Source: a candidate division SR1 bacterium (GTDB lineage Bacteria; Patescibacteriota; Gracilibacteria; Absconditabacterales; Absconditicoccaceae). Taken from it: a DNA stretch of 48,769 nt. Of this stretch, positions 1 through 9,915 are shown piece after piece. The stretch spans positions 1-48,769 of the forward strand of contig JAPLUU010000008.1 in NCBI GenBank assembly GCA_026397515.1, read 5' to 3'. The translations under genes were made by a program, and so were the position numbers. The notes below the pieces were generated by a model, which worked only from the letters and a program-made list of their open reading frames with translations, did not search any database and was not told the origin of the DNA. Within the stretch, counting starts at the first letter, position 1; every line of letters begins with the position of its first letter.

Positions 1-101
1 CAACATCCAATAAAAAAACAATACAAGAGAATATCTTAGAAAATATTATTGAATCAAGGAAAATGGTACAACAAATGAATAATAGACTTAATATGGAATA
101 G
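1..101 (+). CDS. C-terminal end of an unidentified protein (partial)
   Basis: The frame starting at base 3 is open from the window edge to TAG at 99-101 and encodes about 32 residues. The visible tail is polar and lysine/asparagine-rich (ends RLNME). It is followed 25 bases later by a rho-independent terminator, which supports this being a real gene end. The product cannot be recognised from so short a tail. Confidence 0.6.
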   Translation, partial: TSNKKTIQENILENIIESRKMVQQMNNRLNME

Positions 102-125
102 AAATTACATGATTAAGACATTAAA

Positions 126-153
126 ATCCTCGGTTTTTCCGAGGGATTTTTTT
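126..153 (+). terminator. Rho-independent terminator after the first gene
   Basis: Stem CCTCGG (128-133) pairs with CCGAGG (139-144) around a T5 loop and is followed by a T run (147-153). It lies directly downstream of the partial plus-strand gene. A second perfect hairpin, CCCTCTG-AAA-CAGAGGG, follows at 165-181. Confidence 0.8.
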
Positions 154-194
154 ACTCCCTAAATCCCTCTGAAACAGAGGGACTTTTAAAAAAG

Positions 195-230
195 AAAAAA
201 AAAATCCCTCTCTGTTTCAAACAGAGGATT
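195..230 (-). terminator. Terminator of the PriA-like gene
   Basis: Read on the minus strand, a CTCTGTTT/AAACAGAG hairpin is followed by GGGATT and a run of about ten T. It sits about 20 bases past the stop of the minus-strand PriA-like gene. The same CCCTCTGTTTC motif recurs at about 40336. Confidence 0.65.
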
Positions 231-247
231 GGGAGAGTAAAGATATT

Positions 248-982
248 TTAAACACCCATTATTTCTACTTCAGCATCATACAATTTTTTCATCTCCTCTA
301 TCACATCCCCTACTTTATACCTCGGATCTTGTTGATTAGCATAATATCGCTTGTGAGGATCTACGAAAATTATTTTTTTCAAGTCATAAAAATCTTGGAA
401 TATCTCAGCATAGGTACAAACAATTACTGATTTTACTCATTTTTTGATCTCCCATCGATGGATATCTTTTTGATTCTGGCTTTGGGTTGACGACAAACAG
501 GCTACAGCAGCATGGTCACGAAACACTTCAGTACTTGTATTATACATAGTCCACAAGTCGGGAAAAACAATCAATGTCTGTCACGATGAAGCAAGAGAAA
601 AAGAATATTGCAAAGTGGTTTTTGAAGGTAAAGCAGCTTTTACTGCTTTTTTGAGTTTAGCTTCACGTTCTAGCAATTTTTGTATATCATCAGCAAAAAA
701 AAGTCTTACTACGGATTTGTAGGTAGTATAATAGGTTTCCACCATCCAGTGGAAAAGTTTTAATGCTGGAACAGAAAGAAATTCTTTGTAAACTATTTCA
801 GCCTGGGTCGTAGCCAAATGGTGATATTGTTCAGAAAATGATAAAGTTTCTCCCAATGCCAAAAAATACTGATTACCAAATACCAGCAAATCCCCTGCTT
901 TCACTTTTTTTTTGTTTGTATTTTCAGCCAAAATACATACCTTATCAAAGCCGAAAAAACGATCAAAACTGTACAAATACAC
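248..982 (-). CDS. PriA-like protein, N-terminal DNA-binding part plus degenerate helicase lobe
   Basis: The predicted protein has 244 residues, with a GTG start (980-982; the only usual start codon after the upstream in-frame stop) and a TAA stop. The first 110 residues follow the PriA 3'-DNA-binding domain: a beta-rich start, KAGDLLVFGN, then PALKLFHWMVETYY, matching the PriA helix that ends in W-x-x-x-YY. The last 110 residues resemble helicase lobe 1 (VIVCTYAEIF, then KKIIFVDPHKRYYANQQDPRYK, equivalent to PriA's GTRSAIF...DEEHDSSYKQ..PRY). Motif I (GSGKT) is missing, the DEEH box has become DPHK, and the zinc-binding region and second lobe are absent. It may therefore keep fork binding without ATPase activity. 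In-frame TGA encodes Gly. Family resemblance is clear; function is inferred. Confidence 0.65.
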
Positions 983-1172
983 GGCTAAATCACAAAGAAT
1001 AAAAGTATTGAAGATATAGAGAAACCCAAAAACAATACAACGGTAAAAATAAAACCACGAATACTTGCTTTTTATTATAAAATATGTATAATATTAAGTA
1101 TAATGACAAAACATATAAAACCCACAGTTTCAACTGTATTTCCCTTGGAACTTTAGCCCATTTCAAAACAAA

Positions 1173-4100
1173 ATGTTAAAACACGCAGAAAAGCTAGGCA
1201 AAATGCTTGCCTGAACATGATGAAAAAAAACACCAAACAAAGCAATGACGACATCGGTAACATCATCACCTATGATTGGTCATTCCGCATGATATGTGTT
1301 TTTCCACATCAAACCTTTCAAAGACAACGATCGCGGAGTCAACCATCGAGATACCGTGAGCAAAAATATAATCAGCCTCAAAAAGAAGAAGATAATTTTC
1401 ATAATCAGTGGAAATAGTTCTGATATTAAATTATATGTCGGCGTACCAAAAGATTTCAAAAATTATTTTGAAAATACATTTTTTGCAAGTTACCCGACTT
1501 CAGATCTTCTTGAACTCAAAGAACCGATAGCCATACCACAAAACAGAGATTGGCTTCTTTTTTCTAAAGAAGGAACATTGCTCGGTAAGGACGAATTTAC
1601 CAGATGAGGAACCTATATGGATCCGATGAACGGAATATTTTCACTGTACAATATGGTAGATGCAAATTCCAAACTCAACATCTATTTTACCTACACATTT
1701 AAACTCAAAAAGAATTTTTTGCAATATATGAATGCAGTTTTCAAACGGATACGAGAACCAAAAAAGAAAAATGAAGATGGAACGCCAATAGAGAAAAAAC
1801 CAGAGATAAAGCCAGAAATATTTGGGTCATTGAGTTATAAAATCATCACCAAAGATCCATATATCAAAGAATCATTGAAAAAAAATATCATCGCTGCCTT
1901 CGCGCCATATATCTCTAATGGAAAGATAAAAATAAAGACATCTGAAAAATTTCAAGGAATGACTCATTCTCAAGCGGGAAATTTCTTTCATCTTCCTACA
2001 CTTGAAAACTTCAATAAAGGACTAGATTATACGCTCTATAGAAAACTCCCCTACCCGACAAATCTGCCTACCACAAGAAATACGAAAGCAGAAGAGCTTA
2101 CCATATTAGGTAATACTGATTATAGAGGAGAAAAAATCACGTTTGGTATCAGAGAAGAAGATAAATTTAGACATATGTATATCGTCGGAAAAACAGGAAC
2201 AGGTAAATCTACCTTTATCGCAAACTTATTGAAAAGCGATATGATAGCGGGGAAATGATTAGCATTACTTGATCCACACGGTGAGTTAGTTGATACAGTT
2301 CTCGAACATATTCCGACAAGTAGAATCAATGATGTTATCTTATTTGATGTATCAGATTCAGATTTTCCTATCGGATTTAATCTGCTTCAAGGAAGTACAG
2401 AAGAAGAAAAAAACCTGATTGCATCAGGAGTTGTTTCTACATTCAAAAAATTATTTGGAGATAGTCGAGGACCAAGATTAGAATATATTTTGAGAAATGT
2501 CGCTATTGCACTCGTAGATTATCCTAATGCAACACTAATGCATATCCTCAGAATGTTGACAGACAAAAGTTTCCGTGAAGAAGTAATTTCTCACATAAAA
2601 GATGCAGTAGTATTGAAATTCTGGACAAATGAATTTGCAAAATGGAACGATAAACAAAGAGAAGAAGCCGTAGGACCGATTACCAACAAAGTCGGACAAT
2701 TTCTTTCGTCAAAATTAGTCAGAAATATTTTTGGTCAACCAAGAACAAAATTGAGTCTTAGAAAGGCCATGGATGAAGGAAAAATTATCTTGGTAAATTT
2801 AAGTAAAGGAAGAATTGGAGAAGATAATGCAAATATGATTTGATCATTATTGGTTACTAAATTCCAGATTGATGCTATGTCGAGAGCTGATATCGCGGCA
2901 CATGATAGAAGACCATTTTATTTGTATATCGATGAGTTCCAAAACTTCGCATCAGAATCATTTGCTACTATCCTTTCAGAAGCCAGAAAATATAAACTCG
3001 CACTTATCGTAGCCAACCAATATACTGCTCAGCTTGATGAAAAAACAAGAGATGCAATATTTGGTAACGTAGGTACGACAATAGCATTTACCCTTGGAAA
3101 AGATGATGCTGACACTATCACCGGACAATTTAAAAACATGGCAAGCGTCAACGATCTTATTTCACTTCCGAAATTCACGGCATATACGAGATTAATGATC
3201 GATGGAATTTCATCTGATCCATTTTCAATGAAAACATTGCCAATTACTACACCAGAATGATCACTCGAATTGATTGATAAAATCAGAAAACAATCAAGAC
3301 AAAGATATGCGATGGAAAGAGGTCAATTAGAAAAACTTATGACTGCATGGACAAATAAAACATTCTCAGTCCAAGAAAAAATAATGGAAAAAGCAAAACT
3401 TGAGTCATTGGGAGTAAATGAAGAAGAAATGGACAATCTTCATGATTTATTTGTAGAACAACATACAAGTTACTTTACAGAATTTGCTATTGATGGGGTT
3501 GAACCTGATGCAATTATTTTCGATACAGAATATTATGCTCACAAAGCAATTTGGTATACAAAACCCAAAGGATTAGAGGATCAAGCAAATATCAAGTACG
3601 AAGCAGGAGGGAAGGTAACCTTAGGGGGAAAGGATATTCCCGTACACGTTGATATTTATCAACACCAAACTATTCAAATAGAAAACAATGGTGGACCACT
3701 AATGATATGGATAGGAAATAAATCTGACACACTACAACAATTAGATGCCATCTATAAACAAGCAGGTATAACTACACAGAATTATTTGAAATTTTGTCCA
3801 AATATCGCCAAGATAGAAAAAGACCTTCCTGTTCAGACACCAGCTGTACAAACAACAACAGGAACAATATGAACAGCAGTAAAAGCACCAACAACGACCA
3901 CAACAGTACCATCCTCTATTCCTCAACAAACAGTAACTACAGAAGCCGGATTTAGTATCAAAGATATCAAGTTAGGACAAGAATATGATGGATATATCAA
4001 ACTCAGTTACAATTACGGAATGTTCGTCACTGTAAAATGAGTTGAATGATTATTACACAAAAATTTTATCGTCGCTCCAGAATGAGTTGAACGAAAAAAA

Positions 4101-4190
4101 TATTACAACATCGGCGACAAGATCAAAGTCAGAGCAAAAGAATTTAAAGACGTAAACGGTGAGCAGAAAGTGGTTTGGAGCCAAAAATAA
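1173..4190 (+). CDS. VirD4/TraD-like DNA-translocation ATPase with C-terminal S1 domain
   Basis: This is a protein of about 1005 residues once in-frame TGA (for example 1605, 2256, 2844, 3258, 3870, 4038) is read as Gly; it stops at TAA 4188-4190. Walker A is GKTGTGKST (from about residue 339), followed by LLDPHGE. Walker B is YIDEFQNF with D587/E588. This arrangement is typical of the type IV coupling protein-like ATPases common in Patescibacteria, which pump DNA or protein through an envelope channel. No N-terminal membrane segment is obvious, unlike the paralogue at 13802. A Thr/Pro/Val-rich linker leads to an S1/OB-fold domain (about residues 926-1005: GYIKLSYNYGMFV, then LLHK, then KVRAKEF), suggesting nucleic-acid binding. 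ATG 1173 was chosen; 1203 in the same frame is an alternative. The start has no Shine-Dalgarno sequence. Confidence 0.75.
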
Positions 4191-4212
4191 ATTTTAATTA
4201 GTTGTATATATC

Positions 4213-5142
4213 ATGATAGAAATAGCCCAAGAACCAAGGATAGAAAATGATATACAAAAAAAATTACAGACACTGAAAGACGAAGTAATAAAGAGTAAAA
4301 ACACATCTTCAGAGGTACAGGAAAGTGTTGAAAAACCAACGATTATCGAACGTGCCACCTGGGATGATAAATGGAGTCAAATCAAAGAACAATATCTCAA
4401 GAAAAAACTCTGAGAGACATTCACTGTTGAAATAAATGGAAAAACATATACAAAAACTGCCGATATTTTGCCATATTTTGATGCGAACCTCAAATATGAA
4501 AATCTCAAAGATGCCTACAAAAGAATAATAGTCCATCACTCAGATACAGCTGCTCAAGGCACTGCAGAACAACAAGCAAAAATTATCCGCAATTTGGAAA
4601 TATGAGACAGAGGATTTAATGATGTCTCCTATCATTTTATCATAGCTTCCGACGGAACAATTCTTGAATGAAGACCACTAGGAAGAGTCTGAGCACATGC
4701 AGGAGAAACCAAAGAAGCAAATGATGCTGCCACAAAAGCACTACCAGGAGGTACACCTGATATTGCCAAAACTACAGGAGACGAATACAAGAAAAAATTA
4801 TTATCATATGTAGATGCGATGAAAAAAGATCCAGATTATGGTTCTGTGGGAATATGTTTGGTTGGTAATTTTGAAAGTAATAGTTGACCGACAGCAGAAC
4901 AACAAGCAGCATTGACGAAATTATTAAACCGATTGAAATGAAGCTACGATATTCCATCAGACAACATTATCTTCCACAAGGAAGTAAAGACAAAGGTTGT
5001 AGAAGCTTCAGGACTTACGCTGGTGAGTCCAGTAACTGTTTGTCCATGAAAATCATTCACGGAAACAGAATTTCAGACTATCAAAACAACACTCGATAAA
5101 GACAGTGATCAAGCAAAAAAGAAAAGTATCCTATTAAATTAA
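4213..5142 (+). CDS. N-acetylmuramoyl-L-alanine amidase (Amidase_2/PGRP fold)
   Basis: The 309-residue protein lies 22 bases after the VirD4-like ATPase, probably in the same transcript. The catalytic domain covers about residues 103-300: RIIVHHSDT gives the first zinc His (H108/H109), then GFNDVSYHFIIASDGTILEGRP, GRVGAHAG (H162), GSVGICLVGNFE, and the HKEV/CPG pair (H255, C277) that usually completes the zinc site. Such enzymes cleave the lactyl-peptide bond of peptidoglycan. The first 100 residues are polar and contain no signal peptide or membrane segment, so export would need another route, possibly the neighbouring ATPase (inference). Ten or more glycines are TGA, including several in the catalytic domain. 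Confidence 0.85.
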
Positions 5143-5195
5143 TTCAATTATCAAAATAAAAAAAATACCGATGTAAAATATACGGGATTTTTTTA

Positions 5196-6707
5196 TTAAA
5201 ATTGTAATGTATTTTCTGGTGAATATATCAAAGCATTATATTTTTTCTTAATTTTTCTTTCTGCATGTTTGATAAGTTGATCTGTAGTATGAAGATATGT
5301 CATAATTTTGGCTTGATCTCTTCTATTTTTGCAGGCATCCGCATGCTTTTTACTAAGGACTACAAGATCTCATTTTTTATTGAGCAAAGGTTCACCAGTA
5401 AGTGGATTAATCTGCTTATGTTTTTTAATTAATTCATCTTTTTTTTCTTTGAGTTGATGATCACGCTCTTGAATCAAGCTATAACGAGTCTGAAGTGCTT
5501 GCAGATTGTGTGGTGAGGTCAATACAGAAAATATTTCAGGACTGAGATATGGTTTAATAGCATTGATATTTCCTTCTACTAAACATTTTCTGATAAAGGT
5601 AGCACTAATACTTTCTTCTGATCACTCCATAGGGATATCACCGATATTAAGAAAATTATATCATTCGAATGCTTTCACAGCATATGCATCATTGGTAGCT
5701 TCTTCATCATCGGATTTCTTTGTTTTACCATAAAGAAAATTTGGATAATCACGAACGATATCATCATATGTTCCTTCAGTAAATCATTTGGGCAATCTTT
5801 CTTTTCACAACACAGCTCGACTTTTTTCAGGAATTATTTTTACAACTTTTCCTTGTGCATTCTTGATAAATTTCGGGGTACCAGAAGTAACAAACTGAAG
5901 TTGATTATGTAAAACTAAATTAATAATTTTGATTCTTTCATTTTGAGTAAGTCCAAGATCATACTGTCATCAAGAATTCTGAGTTATAATAGCAAATGAA
6001 GGTAATGTATTATCTTGAGCTAAAGATAATACTTTTTTAAGTTGATGTTCGATATGCACAATTTGAGCTGGAGTCCGTTTACCGCTTGCAGCTACAACTC
6101 CGCCTTCGATATATTTCTTCTTATCGCTGAGTCTGTTTACACAGATTTCTTTTTTTTCATCTCGATTGTCAGGATTATTGCTTTTATATACAACGATATC
6201 AGATTTATCGGCATAATCAGTTTTTAATTTAGAAATGAGAATAGAATCATCAGTAGTCACCTTATTTACACTTCCTGCTTGTCTTCAAAAAGCAGTTTCA
6301 GAAATATCTTCTTGAATATCTTCATCCCTCTGTTTTCTTTGTTGTTTTATCCTTTGAGAACTCGTATGAAGTAGTGTAATCTTTGAAGCATTTTGTGCTA
6401 TTTCATCTTCTACATCACAAGTAACAAATACCATATTGTCGAAATTCATCGTCAAAAGATTGATAATATCGTCCTTAGTTTCTATCGCTTTTGCTCACAA
6501 TTGACGTAAAGCGAACGTAGTCTTACCGGTTCCTGGAAGACCCACGACATATTCTGCTCATTGAGATTTTTGTGCAATAAGAGCATTGATAAGGTCTTTA
6601 GGTATCTTATATCCATATTTTTTCAGAAGTTCCTTATTTCTCCAATCGGAAAAAATCTGTCTAAGATTATCTCTATCAAAAAGAAGTGTTGAGGAACTAT
6701 TTTGCAT
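5196..6707 (-). CDS. P-loop NTPase fused to a nucleotidyltransferase-like domain
   Basis: The 503-residue protein starts at ATG (6705-6707). Residues 55-64 are VGLPGTGKTT, a clear Walker A. Later, GGVVAASGKRTPAQIVHIEH resembles the GRFNPPTxGH ATP-binding signature of cytidylyltransferase/NMN-adenylyltransferase folds, with HIEH in place of the HxGH box. ISATFIRKCLVEGN matches the family's ISxTxIR motif. A kinase plus adenylyltransferase pairing recalls NadR, though with the domain order reversed, so an NAD-salvage or nucleotide-transfer role is possible but unproven. The C-terminal 100 residues are Lys/Gln-rich and helical. The conserved glycines of the P-loop are GGN codons, but other glycines are TGA. 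Confidence 0.5.
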
Positions 6708-6726
6708 ACAATATATCTATAATAAA

Positions 6727-6754
6727 ACTATATATACATATAGTTATTTGTCAA
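6727..6754 (-). promoter_or_regulatory. Sigma-70 promoter overlapping a palindrome
   Basis: On the minus strand a perfect -35 TTGACA (6749-6754) and a -10 TATAGT (6727-6732) are 16 bases apart, giving a start about 12 bases before the ATG at 6707. The spacer and -10 lie in a perfect 8-4-8 inverted repeat, AACTATAT-ATAC-ATATAGTT (6726-6745), a plausible repressor site. No Shine-Dalgarno sequence lies between it and the ATG. Confidence 0.6.
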
Positions 6755-6772
6755 CTATTTTCAATGGATATT

Positions 6773-6803
6773 AAAAAAAATCCCGCAGGATATACCCACG
6801 GGT
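6773..6803 (-). terminator. Terminator of the 146-residue gene
   Basis: On the minus strand the hairpin CCCG..GG-tatat-CC..CGGG is followed by a run of eight T (6773-6780). It lies about 45 bases beyond the stop of the minus-strand gene at 6849. Confidence 0.65.
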
Positions 6804-6848
6804 TTCTTCATTATCTATATTTTGTAAAGACCGCTTACCTAAGAGATA

Positions 6849-7289
6849 TTATGCATATTCTTCAACCAACGTTACTTTTTCGAAGATTTGATCGATAGTT
6901 GCTTGGATTTCCATTACCGGCATTTGAAAAGTATTATTGTTGAAATTGTTTGTGAGTAAGAATGTTTGTAAAGTAGCAGAAGTATCTTGAAGCGATCAAA
7001 TAATTTTTTCAATAGTAGTAGTATCGGTGATTGTTTTTTGATTCAATGCTTTTTTGAGGTCAGCAAGATGAAGTTTAATCTTGGTAATATTATCGATGAC
7101 AACATTTACAAATTCTGATTCTACTTTTTCTGCAGTAGTCACACTGTACTCTGCTACAGAATCTCCATTGAGTTCAAGACAATTAGCAAGACCCGCTTCA
7201 ATATCTTTACAGACACCTTCGATCTTTTGGATAAGCGTGTTTACATGACGAACTGATTCAGATGATAATTTTGCAGTAAAGTTTTCCAT
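6849..7289 (-). CDS. Hypothetical helical protein, 146 residues
   Basis: The frame runs from ATG 7287-7289 (MENFTAKLSSES) to TAA at 6849-6851, with a TGA-encoded Gly near residue 99. A start further upstream (7352) would add a hydrophobic stretch but lies in what looks like promoter sequence. The protein is rich in Thr, Glu, Ile and Leu with long amphipathic helices and no membrane segment or metal motif, as expected of a coiled-coil or helical bundle. It has its own terminator. No family was recognised. Confidence 0.55.
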
Positions 7290-7493
7290 AATACTATACA
7301 ATAAAGGGGTAAATGTTTCATTTGTGTAGTATAAGTATACCCCAAAGAGCAAAACAAATCAAAATAGTAAATCAGATACAAGTATTTTTATAAGTAAAAT
7401 AAGAAACAATCTATATTAATATTTACAAATATATTTTTTTATACATAGTTGCAAACTAAGAGTTATCAAAAGCTAAAAAATAAAGTCCAAAAT

Positions 7494-7526
7494 TTGACAG
7501 AGAGAAAAAATCGAGTATAATAGAAC
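7494..7526 (+). promoter_or_regulatory. Consensus promoter abutting the corA start codon (leaderless)
   Basis: A perfect TTGACA (7494-7499) and a perfect TATAAT (7516-7521) are 16 bases apart. Only five bases separate TATAAT from the ATG at 7527, so a normal start distance puts +1 on or next to the A of ATG. The corA mRNA is thus predicted to be leaderless. Confidence 0.75.
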
Positions 7527-8615
7527 ATGAATTTTACACATCATACCAAATTAATTATGCAGAAAACATTAGAAGTAGGAAAAACAAAATGGACTTTTAT
7601 CCAGACACCGGATAAAAAAACTATTGATAAACTTGCTCAAGAGTATGGCTTTCATGAAATGATTGTAGATGATATTTTGGGCGTTAATGCACAATCAAAA
7701 ATAGATACGAGCAGTAACTACTTTTTTTTGGCACTGACATTTACCCACTATCTACCAGAACAATCAAAACATATATTCAATGAATTAGACGTTATCATTT
7801 GAGAAGATCACATCATAACGACCATCGGGTTAGAATCTGAAAGCTTCAATAAAGTATTCGACGAAATAAATAAAGAGGCAAAAAAAATTGATGGATCGTA
7901 TATAATCAACCACCAAAAGAACAAGTGAAATGAAGTTATTTTGGATGATTGAATTATACCGACGACTTGAGAATCTGTTGGCACGAAAGCAGTGAAGTGA
8001 TTACAGATTTCGAAAGCAGTCGAGTATAAATCATCTCCTTACTATATCCTCTATAGAATCATTGATGCATTTTATGATAAAACAGTAAAATCATTATGAT
8101 TTTCTTCACAGAAACTTCTTGATTTACAGACAAACATAGGAGATAATTGAGGAGACAAGTGAGAAGATATAGTGGACGATCTCATTAATGAAGATTTAAA
8201 TAAAATATTTATCAAACACAACTTTCTTTCACAAGAAGAAATTATTGGTGATCTTATAGCTCATGTAAATACATTTCACGAGAAACATCTTACTATATAT
8301 TTCAACAATCTGAAAACAAAACTCGCAAAAATAATAAGAACGATAAATGTTTTGACAGAAAAAAATGATTCGCTGATATCAGCGTACAACACATATCTAA
8401 GTATAAAAAGCAATAAGAGTGTAACAAGATTAACGTTTGTAAATTCAATCTTTATGCCATTGACGGTAATTGCAGGTATAGGAGGAATGTCCGAACGAAG
8501 TATGATGACAGGACCAGAAAATCGAAAAATCACCTATCCGCTTTTTATAGTGTTATGTATAATTATAGCGTATATTACTTACCTACTCTTACACAAATAC
8601 TTTATGAAAAAATAA
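7527..8615 (+). CDS. corA: CorA-family Mg2+/Co2+ channel with a variant signature and a repeat insertion
   Basis: The protein has 362 residues. The N-terminal cytoplasmic domain (about 1-130) is followed by SSPYYILYRIIDAF and a long stalk helix, then two C-terminal membrane helices (VNSIFMPLTVIAGIG and YPLFIVLCIIIAYITYLLL). The family's GMN filter motif reads GMS here (S322), so ion selectivity may differ. About residues 143-165 (PTTGESVGTKAVKGLQISKA) are encoded by a repeat also found in the glycosyltransferase at 21237 and have no counterpart in CorA. In-frame TGA encodes at least nine glycines. ATG 7527 is chosen because the promoter ends five bases before it; ATG 7557 is the alternative. 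Confidence 0.82.
7954..8019 (+). repeat. In-frame dispersed repeat inside corA
   Basis: This 66-base stretch aligns without gaps to 21237-21302 in the glycosyltransferase gene, with roughly four bases in five identical. Both copies are read in the same frame and give PTTGE-x-V-x-T...KGLQ-x-SKA, with two TGA glycines each. The sequence falls between recognisable CorA segments. Confidence 0.75.
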
Positions 8616-8687
8616 TTGAGATCAAATTAAAATTCAAGGTATAGAAAATTTTAATGATTTCAAAAATATATATTTTTATTTAAAAAA

Positions 8688-8840
8688 GTCGATTGCAATA
8701 TCGCTTAGTAGGTAACAAATAAAGGAATATTGATTTTCAATAAAGATGAAGGAGGCAATCGACAAGGGGTTTTTTGTTTACTTTTTTTTACCTGGAAGAA
8801 AAAAAGTAAGGCCCAGCCGGCAAGGCGATAGAAAAAAAGT
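8688..8840. repeat. Structured dispersed repeat, copy 1
   Basis: This intergenic element is shared with 46585-46757. It contains a 9-base inverted repeat, GTCGATTGC (8688-8696) and GCAATCGAC (8755-8763), then GGGGTTTTTTG, then a hairpin TTACTTTTTTT / AAAAAAAGTAA closed by an ACCTGGA-type loop, then GGCCCAGCCGGC. It fills most of the gap between corA and the flavoprotein gene and may also terminate transcripts. Confidence 0.8.
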
Positions 8841-8852
8841 TATAAAAATACT

Positions 8853-9914
8853 TTAGAAATCTTTTGCACATACATAAGCACTCGTCCATGCTCGTTGCAA
8901 ATTATATCATCAGGTCTTACCAGTGATATCGAGAGATTCTCAGATAAAATATAATCAGGGAATTTTTTTTGATTGGAAATGTTGATCAAGTTCTTTCAAA
9001 AGAATTCATCAGACAGAAATCTTCGCCTCGGTCATCGGCCTTAATGCTTTAATACTGATATCACGTAGAGTATCTCACGACACAAGTTTAAAAAATTGGA
9101 TAACTTTCTTACTTGTACTCGCTAAATCAAAATCACATTGCAAAGAATATTCGGAGATATCTTGATCTATATATAAAGTAGCATCAAATATAACAGGTCA
9201 ACTAAGTCATATATGGGTAAATAATACCGATCATGTATTTTTATAGACGATTTTATTATCAGCATATAAAGTCACCATAGCTTGCACGGTATTTCATGCT
9301 AATAATGATACATCTTCTTTAGTTTCAATACCACATAAAGCAGCATGTGGCGAAGAAAGAGGAAGTCAGAGCTGTTCGGCGATTTCGTATGCGAAAGGAC
9401 TCGCACCTATTTGTGGATAGGTCATTCCTCAGGTTGCAATAATCACCTGTTTTGCTGAATATATACCCGCTGAAGTAGTAACTACAAAAGTATGATAATC
9501 AGCAGTAGTAATAGAATGTACGTCATGAGAAAGCAAAAATTCTGTCTCATTTTTTTTGGATTCATCAACAAGAAAATCCACAAGCTGTTTAGCTTTTCCG
9601 CTTTTAAGTAAAACTCTTCAGTTTTCTTCTATCTTAGTTTCAATAGCATGTTCGTGTAAATACTGAATCATATCTTCTGGTCAGAATGCATGAAATAATG
9701 AAGGTAATGATTTCAATGATTGTCCGATATAATAAAGTTCAGGATCCAGATTACTATTGGTCAGATTACATCTTTCTCATCATGAAAGAAGTACTTTAGA
9801 AGCAAGTTTATCAGTTTTTTCTATGATGCATTTTTTTATTTCTTTTGGCAAAAATAAGGAACAAAATAATCATGAAGCTCCTCATCAAATAACAACTACA
9901 TCATACATTTGCAT
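8853..9914 (-). CDS. HI0933-family flavoprotein (NAD(P)/FAD-dependent oxidoreductase)
   Basis: The 353-residue protein starts MQMYDVVVIGGGASGLL, a Rossmann FAD-binding site (GxGxxG). It is followed by the family's SGGERCNLTNS motif near residue 45, then VIIATGG (about residue 175) and, at the C-terminus, GLYFIGESLDITGKTGGYNLQRAWTSAYVCA, the second FAD contact region. This is the HI0933/YhiN/BaiN group of soluble flavin oxidoreductases, whose physiological substrate is generally unknown. It begins two bases after the folD stop, so the two genes form one transcript. Several glycines of the motifs are TGA. Confidence 0.85.
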
Positions 9915-9915
9915 A

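Noticed and set aside
1217-1417. Short plus-strand ORF in another frame at the start of the first VirD4-like gene
   Set aside because: It overlaps the real frame, which is continuous through TGA-glycine codons into the ATPase.
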